Source: UMGS621 sp964468815 (GTDB lineage Bacteria; Bacillota; Clostridia; Christensenellales; Borkfalkiaceae). From it: DNA of 8,038 bases. Location: contig CAYXWN010000052.1 in NCBI GenBank assembly GCA_964468815.1, positions 1 to 8,038 on the forward strand. The letters are read 5' to 3'. The notes beneath the pieces are model-generated. The model saw only the letters and a program-made list of their open reading frames with translations. It ran no database searches and had not been told where the DNA came from. The stretch's first letter is position 1. Every line of letters begins with the position of its first letter. The position numbers were made by a program, and so were the translations under genes. Positions 1-4,764 of this stretch are shown here, piece after piece.

Positions 1-26
1 TTCACAAATGATTTAATATTTAATTT

Positions 27-269
27 TTGTCTAAACTTTGGGGTTCACATCATTTCGAGCAAATCGGCGGATCGATCGCCATAACGAACGACGCCGACGG
101 GCGAAGCCTTCTTCTTCCCGTCATTCATGACGAGTCAACGCTCTTTCGCCTTGAACCGTTCGCCATCAGAACCAACCGCGGCGATGCTTTCACGTTTCTA
201 GCATTTCTCGCGGCTGCTGACGGATTCGGCAACAATATCGCCAAAAGTATAAAAAGATACTATTTTTAA
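27..269 (+). other. coding-like open frame without a start, possible gene remnant
   Basis: An open plus frame of about 80 codons lies between AT-rich flanks. Its codon choice (GCC, GAC, GGC, ATC) resembles that of the window's real genes. A stop at 21-23 closes it upstream, and the only candidate start is a TTG at 27 with no purine-rich ribosome site before it. The minus strand here is broken by stops in the frames I read. I recognise no domain. It may be the surviving 3' part of a decayed gene or a chance open frame. Confidence 0.2.
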
Positions 270-278
270 GGCTTAAAC

Positions 279-314
279 GGGGAAATTTTTGCGAATCGCT
301 TGCAATTCTTCCCC
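279..314. terminator. possible hairpin after the 27-269 frame
   Basis: GGGGAA at 279-284 pairs with TTCCCC at 309-314. Flanking AAA and TTT can add three more pairs past one mismatch, and AATT/GC segments inside can pair partly. Only three T residues follow on either strand, so as an intrinsic terminator it is weak. It lies 10 bases after the stop of the 27-269 frame. Confidence 0.3.
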
Positions 315-571
315 ATTTGCACTATAAAAAAATAAGTTTTTCGGAGGGTTTCAAATGCTTTTTTCGCAATTGTTTGTTTTTTCGGCTTTTCGCTTTTGGT
401 GCTAATCGTCGCCATTTTCCTATTAATGGGAAAATACAAATAAACAGATACCGTTTTTCGTTATTTTTGAGTTTTTTCTCACGGCACGATTGCTATTGAT
501 ATCCGCATAATTGAATCGACCGAAAGAAAAACAGACGATAGAGAGCGGCGGTGATTTTAAAAATGCCGTAC

Positions 572-604
572 AAAAAGCCGCGCAAGAATTTTGCGCGGCT
601 TTTT
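572..604 (-). terminator. strong intrinsic terminator of the 237-residue protein gene
   Basis: The 14-base arm 572-585 is perfectly complementary to 591-604 around the 5-base loop 586-590. The core is GC-rich (AGCCGCGCAA / TTGCGCGGCT) and the arms end in A5/T5, so on the minus strand the stem closes into a run of five U residues. It begins 17 bases after the stop of the gene at 621-1334. The symmetry means it could also stop transcription coming from the left. Confidence 0.85.
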
Positions 605-620
605 CGCCAAACGGCGTTCG

Positions 621-1334
621 TTATGCTTCTTTCTTCTCGGCGGCGGCTCTTCTTCTTGCACGACGCTCTTCTTTCTTTTTCTCGATTTCCGCATCAATAC
701 GCGCGCGGGCAATATCCGTTACCTTTAACGCGGTGTTTAAGGACGCCTCGTCGCTGACTCTGATCTCAAACAACTTTTCCTTAATAAACTTATCGTTGCT
801 GTTTTTCGCGTAAGCGTTCAACTGCTCGTTCGGAAGTTCAAATTTCAATAACAACTGCGATTTTCTGATCTGAATCCGAACCAAAAGGTTTCTGCCCTTG
901 TAGTTGACCGTTTCGTATTTATTGGCGACGACCTCTTTCGTATCGCCAAACGTAGCAATATGCTCTTTTAATTGCTTGTAAAGTTCTTTTTGCTCGGCAG
1001 GAAGATCCTTTAATTGATCGGCATACCCAGCCTTTCCGACCTTTGCAAACACAACCGTATTTTCGTTGATCTCCACTGTCGGAACAGGTTCGGCAACGAG
1101 TTCTTCCTCTGTTTTTACAGGCTCGCAAGCGACGCTTGCAGGCTCGACGGCACAATCGGAAGCGACGGCACATTCGTCGCAGAGGCATTCGTTTTCCTCT
1201 TTCTTCTCTTTCGCGGGAGCGGCAATGCTTGCATACTCCTTCTTTGCCTTAATGACTTCAAGAACAAAATTCCCGACCGCAATCAACATAATCGCAGCCA
1301 TCAAACACGTAAAAATTAACAAATACGTTTCCAT
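621..1334 (-). CDS. membrane-anchored protein of unknown function with acidic Cys-bearing linker
   Basis: This encodes 237 residues. A hydrophobic segment at about 4-26 is probably an uncleaved membrane anchor. It is followed by a basic patch (KAKK, 29-32) and an acidic, Ala/Val/Pro-rich linker (about 40-95) with five cysteines at 50, 52, 55, 61 and 70. A compact alpha/beta-looking domain spans about 98-215 and includes the stretch RNLLVRIQIRKSQLLLKFEL (148-167). The tail is very charged (EKKKEERRARRRAAAEKKEA). From memory, the 98-215 region resembles an uncharacterised domain that occurs singly or in tandem in Clostridia proteins (pattern: LK...K..Y..V...R..L.RI.IR.K.L.L...L), but I cannot name its family. 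The start is supported by AAAAGGAGAA, whose GGAG core ends 8 bases before the ATG. The gene has its own promoter and terminator, so it is probably monocistronic. The cytoplasmic basic tail could bind nucleic acid or anionic lipid; this is inference only. Confidence 0.85.
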   Translation of the reverse strand: METYLLIFTCLMAAIMLIAVGNFVLEVIKAKKEYASIAAPAKEKKEENECLCDECAVASDCAVEPASVACEPVKTEEELVAEPVPTVEINENTVVFAKVGKAGYADQLKDLPAEQKELYKQLKEHIATFGDTKEVVANKYETVNYKGRNLLVRIQIRKSQLLLKFELPNEQLNAYAKNSNDKFIKEKLFEIRVSDEASLNTALKVTDIARARIDAEIEKKKEERRARRRAAAEKKEA

Positions 1335-1366
1335 AAAAACTTCTCCTTTTCAGCCTATTTGATATA

Positions 1367-1395
1367 ATTGTACCTTGAAATTCGCTTTTTGTCAA
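1367..1395 (-). promoter_or_regulatory. near-consensus sigma-A promoter for the 621-1334 gene
   Basis: Read on the minus strand, TTGACA (1390-1395) and TACAAT (1367-1372) are separated by exactly 17 bases (1373-1389). Transcription would start near 1360, giving a leader of roughly 25 bases ahead of the ATG at 1334. The only deviation from consensus is one base of the -10 hexamer, which predicts strong expression. Confidence 0.85.
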
Positions 1396-1415
1396 TATTT
1401 ATCTCGTAATTTCAT

Positions 1416-1450
1416 AAAAAAATTAAAAGTTTTTATAAAAAACGAACTTT
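1416..1450 (-). terminator. AT-rich terminator-like hairpin after the DUF1846 gene
   Basis: On the minus strand the DUF1846 stop is followed at once by AAAGTT (1445-1450 complement), then an A/T stretch, AACTTT (1426-1431 complement), and a run of seven T residues (1416-1422 complement). The stem is AT-rich and carries a small bulge, so it is weaker than the terminators at 572 and 4695. It does lie correctly between the DUF1846 stop and the next promoter. Confidence 0.45.
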
Positions 1451-1452
1451 CA

Positions 1453-2937
1453 TCAATTATAATATAATTTTTTCGTTTGGTGACGCGGCTCGAACGTGAG
1501 ATTCATGCCGAGTTTTTTCAGCGTCTTTTGGTCGATTGCGGACAAAATCACGCTAGAATGAAGTTCGCAACCGTTCAAATCAGAAAGACGATCGAGCGCG
1601 CGCTTTGCGTTCGGATTATTGACTGCGCAAATCGAAAGTGCCATCAAGGTTTCGTCCGTATGCAGCCGCGGATTGCGACTTCCCATAAAATTCACTTTCA
1701 ACGCCTGCACCGGTTCGATAAACAACGGAGCGATCAACTGTTCCCGATCGTCGATTCCGGCAAGCATTTTTAAGGCATTCAAAAGCGCGGACGCGCTTGC
1801 GCCTAAAAACTCACCCGTTTTACCGGTCACGATGCGACCGTCGTTTAACTGAATCGCCACAGCCGGAGCACCCGTTTCCTCCGCCTTTTTCAAAGCCGGC
1901 AATACGACGGGACGACTCTGAGGATCTAAACCGAGTTGCTTTAATAAAAGTTCGATTTTACCCACTTCTTCTTTGGAAACCGTTCCCGTTGCCGCACCGC
2001 ATTGCGCCGTATAATAGCGGCGAATGACCTCTTGTTCGGAAGCGCGGCGGCACACGTCGTCGTCCACGATACAATACCCTGCCATATTGACGCCCATATC
2101 CGTCGGCGAATGGTAGGGAGAATAGCCCAAAATTGATTGAAACATGGTATCGAGAACGGGGAAAATCTCTACGTCGCGATTGTAATTGACGGTCGTTATC
2201 CCGTACGTTTCAAGATGGAACGGATCAATCATATTAACGTCGTTCAAATCCGCCGTCGCCGCCTCGTACGCGATATTCACCGGGTGACGGAGAGGCAAAT
2301 TCCAGATCGGGAACGTTTCGTATTTTGCATAGCCGGCGCGAATCCCCCGTTTATGCTCGTGGTAAAGTTGCGAAAGGCACGTAGCCATTTTTCCGCTTCC
2401 GGGACCAGGCGCGGTCACGACGACCAACGAACGTTCGGTTTCAATATATTCGTTCTTTCCGTACCCCTCGTCGCTGACGATCGTCGTAATGTCGGACGGG
2501 TAACCAGCTATCGTATAATGGCGATAACATTTTACGCCTAAAATTTCCAACTTTTTGCGGAACGCCTTTGCGGACGACTGTCCTGCGTAACGCGTCAACA
2601 CCACGCTGCCGACGTACAACCCTCTTCCGCGGAAAAAGTCGATTAGACGCAAAACGTCCATATCGTACGAAATTCCCAAATCGCTGCGGAATTTATTGTT
2701 CTCGATATCCTCCGCACTTATGACGAGCACGATTTCCGCTTGCTCTTTCAATTGCATCAGCATCCGAATCTTACTGTCCGGCTGAAACCCCGGAAGAACG
2801 CGCGAAGCGTGATAATCGTCAATCAATTTTCCGCCGAATTCCAAGTAAAGTTTTCCGCCGAACTGCCCGATTCGTTCCAAAATCTTTTCCGATTGCAGTT
2901 TCAGGTATTTTTCGTTATCAAAACCTATCCCACACAT
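1453..2937 (-). CDS. DUF1846 (UPF0371) family protein
   Basis: This 494-residue protein matches the full usual length of the DUF1846 family, which is widespread in Firmicutes and soluble. Recognisable family features run in order: the N-terminal GFDNEKYLKLQSEKILERI (5-23); a glycine-rich P-loop-like segment APGPGSGKMATC (176-187); the HSPTDMGVN stretch (276-284); LHTDET (425-430); and GCELHSS (456-462) near the end. The glycine loop and its SGK suggest nucleotide or phosphate binding. A structure exists for a streptococcal member, but I know of no established reaction, so the function stays open. The ATG at 2935-2937 is preceded by GGAAGGG with a 9-base spacer, and the encoded second residue, Cys, is not conserved as I remember the family. 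The gene has its own strong promoter with an inverted repeat just upstream. No transmembrane segment or signal peptide is seen. Confidence 0.93.
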   Translation of the reverse strand: MCGIGFDNEKYLKLQSEKILERIGQFGGKLYLEFGGKLIDDYHASRVLPGFQPDSKIRMLMQLKEQAEIVLVISAEDIENNKFRSDLGISYDMDVLRLIDFFRGRGLYVGSVVLTRYAGQSSAKAFRKKLEILGVKCYRHYTIAGYPSDITTIVSDEGYGKNEYIETERSLVVVTAPGPGSGKMATCLSQLYHEHKRGIRAGYAKYETFPIWNLPLRHPVNIAYEAATADLNDVNMIDPFHLETYGITTVNYNRDVEIFPVLDTMFQSILGYSPYHSPTDMGVNMAGYCIVDDDVCRRASEQEVIRRYYTAQCGAATGTVSKEEVGKIELLLKQLGLDPQSRPVVLPALKKAEETGAPAVAIQLNDGRIVTGKTGEFLGASASALLNALKMLAGIDDREQLIAPLFIEPVQALKVNFMGSRNPRLHTDETLMALSICAVNNPNAKRALDRLSDLNGCELHSSVILSAIDQKTLKKLGMNLTFEPRHQTKKLYYN

Positions 2938-2968
2938 TTGTAAAAGCCCTTCCCTTTCGTTCTCGCAT

Positions 2969-2998
2969 ATTGTACCAAATTTTCAGCCGTTCTGTCAA
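2969..2998 (-). promoter_or_regulatory. sigma-A promoter for the DUF1846 gene
   Basis: On the minus strand TTGACA (2993-2998) and TACAAT (2969-2974) are separated by 18 bases. The start of transcription would fall near 2962, with a leader of about 25 bases that contains the GGAAGGG ribosome site. These hexamers are identical to those of the 621-1334 gene, with one base more in the spacer. Confidence 0.85.
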
Positions 2999-3004
2999 TC
3001 TTAT

Positions 3005-3030
3005 ACGGATAAATATCCGTGTAAATATCC
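3005..3030. promoter_or_regulatory. candidate operator: inverted repeat plus half-site upstream of DUF1846 promoter
   Basis: ACGGAT (3005-3010) and ATCCGT (3015-3020) form a perfect dyad around AAAT, equivalent to CGGATA-AA-TATCCG. The right half continues as a direct repeat: TAAATATCC occurs at 3010-3018 and again at 3022-3030, 12 bases apart. The dyad lies 6 bases upstream of the -35 hexamer and is centred about 50 bases before the predicted transcription start, a usual place for an activator or repressor site. A similar dyad, with a 3-base centre, occurs at 4283-4297. The binding protein is unknown. Confidence 0.45.
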
Positions 3031-3049
3031 TTTCCAAAGAAATACGCGC

Positions 3050-3074
3050 CCCGAAAGTCCACTCTGCTTTCGGG
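3050..3074 (-). terminator. hairpin after the 317-residue membrane protein gene, no U-run
   Basis: CCCGAAAG (3050-3057) is perfectly complementary to CTTTCGGG (3067-3074) around a 9-base loop. It lies 64 bases after the stop of the gene at 3139. On the minus strand it is followed by a mixed GC and T sequence rather than a U-run, so it could be a weak terminator, a pause site or an RNA-stabilising 3' hairpin. Confidence 0.4.
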
Positions 3075-3138
3075 ACGCACGGCGTCTTTTTGAAAGGCGT
3101 TCGCAGCAAGCACTCAATCGCGCACCCCTCTTTTTCAA

Positions 3139-4092
3139 TCACTCGATATCCGGTATCCGATTCTCTTCCCGATATTCTTCGGGAATGACCTTTTCTTCAT
3201 ACGTTACGTAATACTTTTTCCTTTCGATCGTATAGTAATTGACGAATTGCATGTTGACCAAAAAGAAAAAGGTCAAAGGCAAGGTCAGGATCAATCCGAC
3301 GAAAAACGTAAAGATCGTAAACGAAAAGTTAATATAAAGAATCACCAAACAATAAACAAGATAGCCCGAAAACAACTTTCCGAATTGCCTGTCCGGGATC
3401 TCGAAAGATTTTTTCAACGCTTGTCCGACGGATAAGCGATCTGCAATCATCGCAGGCATAAAGCCGGATAAAAAAGTCAGTTTGATCGAACTTGCCAAAA
3501 TCAAGAGGAACGCCGAAGCAACCACAGCCAATAATGGCGCGCTTTCAAACGCACACAGAAAAATCAACAAGCTAATGCCGCCGCCGGCGAAGAAGAACAG
3601 TAACGAAAACAACAGATCGACGACGGAAAACAGACACGCTTTTCCGAAATTCTTAAAAAGACTGACGATAAAACTCGGATGCGACATACTGGACATATGA
3701 TCGTTCGTCAATTCGCCTATGGCATAATTGGAAAGCCCCATAAAAAACGAACAGAACAAATACAACACGGCAACCACGATGATCAAACCGTAAATTTTAC
3801 TCATGTTCGCGGCAAAATACCCTTGACAAACAGCGAAATTATCCGCGAAAGCCGTACGCAATTCTTGCATTTCAACGCTTTCAAGCGGCATAAACACGCT
3901 TTTTAATACACCCCAACCGGTTGTCAATACGTCTCCGAGTTTGCTCTCTATCCAAATTTCGTTAATGTTCCCGTATAAGCACGCGAAGCCGATCAACAGC
4001 GTCACCGCAAGCACGATCAAACGGTAAAACAAGATTTTATAAGCGTTGCCGAAATTGGCGAACAACATTTTAAAAGCATTTCGAAATCTCAA
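3139..4092 (-). CDS. polytopic membrane protein of unknown function (TTG start)
   Basis: This encodes 317 residues with about six hydrophobic segments, near 19-41, 99-122, 152-178, 182-208, 240-261 and 262-285. The C-terminal tail is soluble, charged and cytoplasmic-looking (RKKYYVTYEE at 291-300, then an acidic end). Between the first and second segments lies a soluble loop of about 55 residues. The sequence GFMPAMIADRLSVGQALKKSFEI (210-232 region) resembles the amphipathic connector seen in multi-pass Firmicutes proteins, in which a polar 'AL..S' helix precedes the last membrane pair, but I cannot assign a family. The start codon is TTG at 4090-4092, chosen because a strong AAGGGGG ends 7 bases before it and no ATG fits. 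The gene has its own promoter (4151-4179) and ends before the DUF1846 promoter, so it is likely transcribed alone. Transport or envelope roles are possible but unsupported. Confidence 0.85.
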   Translation of the reverse strand: MRFRNAFKMLFANFGNAYKILFYRLIVLAVTLLIGFACLYGNINEIWIESKLGDVLTTGWGVLKSVFMPLESVEMQELRTAFADNFAVCQGYFAANMSKIYGLIIVVAVLYLFCSFFMGLSNYAIGELTNDHMSSMSHPSFIVSLFKNFGKACLFSVVDLLFSLLFFFAGGGISLLIFLCAFESAPLLAVVASAFLLILASSIKLTFLSGFMPAMIADRLSVGQALKKSFEIPDRQFGKLFSGYLVYCLVILYINFSFTIFTFFVGLILTLPLTFFFLVNMQFVNYYTIERKKYYVTYEEKVIPEEYREENRIPDIE

Positions 4093-4099
4093 AAGGATA

Positions 4100-4106
4100 C
4101 CCCCTT
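4100..4106 (-). promoter_or_regulatory. Shine-Dalgarno site that decides a TTG start
   Basis: On the minus strand AAGGGGG lies 7 bases before the TTG at 4090-4092. There is no in-frame ATG at a suitable distance, so this site fixes TTG as the start of the 317-residue membrane protein. Confidence 0.75.
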
Positions 4107-4150
4107 AAACGGCAACTTCGACGCACGACGGTATCGTGACAATCATATTC

Positions 4151-4179
4151 ATTTTACAATAAAATCGGTAAGAAATCAA
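4151..4179 (-). promoter_or_regulatory. predicted promoter of the 317-residue membrane protein gene
   Basis: On the minus strand TTGATT (4174-4179) and TAAAAT (4151-4156) are separated by 17 bases. This gives 4/6 and 5/6 consensus matches. Transcription would start near 4144, leaving a leader of about 50 bases that holds a small hairpin (CACGA 4124-4128 / TCGTG 4134-4138) and the AAGGGGG site. Confidence 0.6.
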
Positions 4180-4182
4180 ATC

Positions 4183-4203
4183 TTTTTGCCGTTTTCGCAA
4201 AAA
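4183..4203. repeat. inverted repeat upstream of the membrane-protein promoter
   Basis: TTTTTGC (4183-4189) and GCAAAAA (4197-4203) form a perfect 7-base dyad around CGTTTTC. It abuts the -35 hexamer of the leftward promoter. It could be a regulator site, but AT-rich arms of this kind also arise by chance. Confidence 0.25.
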
Positions 4204-4282
4204 AAAGAATCATTTTCAAAATTTTCGCGAATTCTCAAAACGAAATTCCCCATCTTTTTCTTTTCCGTAAAAAGAAACTTTC

Positions 4283-4308
4283 CGGATATTTTATCCGTAG
4301 AACGTTCT
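4283..4308. promoter_or_regulatory. CGGATA/TATCCG dyad and adjacent palindrome in divergent region
   Basis: CGGATA (4283-4288) and TATCCG (4292-4297) form a perfect dyad around TTT. They are followed one base later by the perfect 10-base palindrome AGAACGTTCT (4299-4308). The first dyad shares both half-sites with the element at 3005-3020, but its centre is one base longer. It lies between the two divergent promoters, about 90 bases before the predicted rightward start and about 145 before the leftward one. Confidence 0.35.
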
Positions 4309-4318
4309 TTTTTCCTTC

Positions 4319-4350
4319 TTTCAATTATACATTTTAAGCATGAATTGAAA
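4319..4350. promoter_or_regulatory. candidate autoregulatory operator of the XRE gene
   Basis: TTTCAATT (4319-4326) and AATTGAAA (4343-4350) are perfect 8-base inverted arms 16 bases apart. The right arm covers the -35 hexamer TTGAAA of the rightward promoter. A further TTCAAT half-site lies at 4399-4404, between the predicted transcription start and the ribosome site. Small XRE-family regulators commonly repress their own promoters through such half-sites; that it does so here is inference. Confidence 0.35.
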
Positions 4351-4375
4351 AAACCGCTCTCTTTTGTCTTACAAT
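4345..4375 (+). promoter_or_regulatory. predicted promoter of the XRE regulator gene
   Basis: TTGAAA (4345-4350) and TACAAT (4370-4375) face rightward with a 19-base spacer, which is longer than optimal and suggests a modest promoter. Transcription would start near 4382, giving a leader of about 40 bases up to the ATG at 4420. Confidence 0.6.
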
Positions 4376-4419
4376 AGTAGGCGCATCTATAAAAACGATT
4401 CAATACAAAAGGAGGCATT

Positions 4420-4638
4420 ATGAAAACAAAAGAAGAATTAGGGGCGCGCTTAAAGAAATGTCGCCTGATGAACAAAATGACGCAAGCGGAGGTGGCGGAA
4501 ATACTCGGCGTTGCGCAACCCGTCTATCAACGGTTTGAAAAAGGCGTTTACGAATGCAGTTACGCACAACTCTCCAAGTTGTGCGACATCTTCGACGTCA
4601 GCGCGGATTATATGCTCGGAAGAGATAATTACTCCTAA
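4420..4638 (+). CDS. small XRE/Cro-CI family helix-turn-helix regulator
   Basis: This encodes 72 residues, almost entirely a Cro/CI-type DNA-binding domain (HTH_3). The helix-turn-helix lies at about 20-41: MTQAEVAEILGV leads into AQPVYQRFEKG, the recognition helix and the usual turn after it. The closing motif LCDIFDVSADYMLGRD (54-69) is typical of the family. There is no sensor or oligomerisation domain, so it probably acts as a dimeric repressor whose signal, if any, is sensed otherwise. The ATG at 4420 follows AAAGGAGG at 4408-4415 with a short 4-base gap. It is the only confident plus-strand gene and is transcribed divergently from the 317-residue membrane protein gene, sharing a 327-base control region. 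Candidate targets are therefore its own promoter and that neighbour. No toxin, integrase or phage gene lies beside it. Confidence 0.93.
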   Translation: MKTKEELGARLKKCRLMNKMTQAEVAEILGVAQPVYQRFEKGVYECSYAQLSKLCDIFDVSADYMLGRDNYS

Positions 4639-4694
4639 CAATACTTTTTCTGTTTCGGCTTTGCAAAAACGCATACGCCGTCTATCAAAACTTA

Positions 4695-4737
4695 AAAAAG
4701 CACGCTCTTTCGCTTAATGCGAAACCGCGTGCTTTTT
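4695..4737. terminator. bidirectional intrinsic terminator between convergent genes
   Basis: The outer stem AAAAAGCACGC (4695-4705) pairs with GCGTGCTTTTT (4727-4737). Past a 2-base internal loop, an inner stem TTTCGC (4708-4713) pairs with GCGAAA (4719-4724) around a 5-base loop. U-runs follow on both strands (five rightward, six leftward). It lies 56 bases after the XRE stop and 27 bases after the ABC exporter stop, so it serves both. Confidence 0.9.
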
Positions 4738-4764
4738 CGTTAAAATCGCCGAGAGCGCGACGGG

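Larger units (their letters stand above)
1..571. other. gene-poor left edge, no defensible gene
   Basis: This stretch holds no gene with both a start signal and a recognisable product. The plus frame from 27 to 269 is open and uses codons much like the real genes nearby, but it can only start at a TTG (27-29), has no Shine-Dalgarno site, and matches no family I recognise. Further right, GGAGGG at 343-348 sits in front of an ATG at 355, but that frame stops after 16 residues. The frame one base back encodes a membrane-segment-like peptide ending in MGKYK at 440, with no start codon. The same frame is interrupted by TAA (441) and TGA (468) and then reads charged sequence up to a TGA at 552. This could be decayed coding DNA or merely T-rich spacer. 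Confidence 0.5.

Noticed and set aside
279..604. CRISPR array or tandem repeat at the hairpins on the left edge
   Set aside because: The hairpins differ in sequence and there is no regular repeat-spacer pattern.
511..813. Plus-strand open frame running through the terminator into the 621-1334 gene
   Set aside because: It starts at a TTG without a ribosome site, crosses a strong terminator hairpin, and most of it is antisense to a well-supported minus gene.
2137..2541. Plus-strand 134-codon frame opposite the DUF1846 gene
   Set aside because: It is antisense to a conserved full-length gene and has no ribosome site or recognisable domain.
2918..3142. Minus-strand open frame upstream of the DUF1846 gene
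   Set aside because: It spans the predicted promoter, operator and hairpin, has no ribosome site or family match, and overlaps the DUF1846 start in another frame.
4176..4475. Minus-strand 99-codon frame across the divergent control region
   Set aside because: Its composition is that of AT-rich spacer (Lys/Phe-rich), it overlaps the XRE gene antisense, and it covers the divergent promoters.
4420..4638. Antitoxin of a toxin-antitoxin pair or a prophage repressor
   Set aside because: No small toxin-like gene or phage gene adjoins it; the neighbours are a divergent membrane protein and a convergent terminator.
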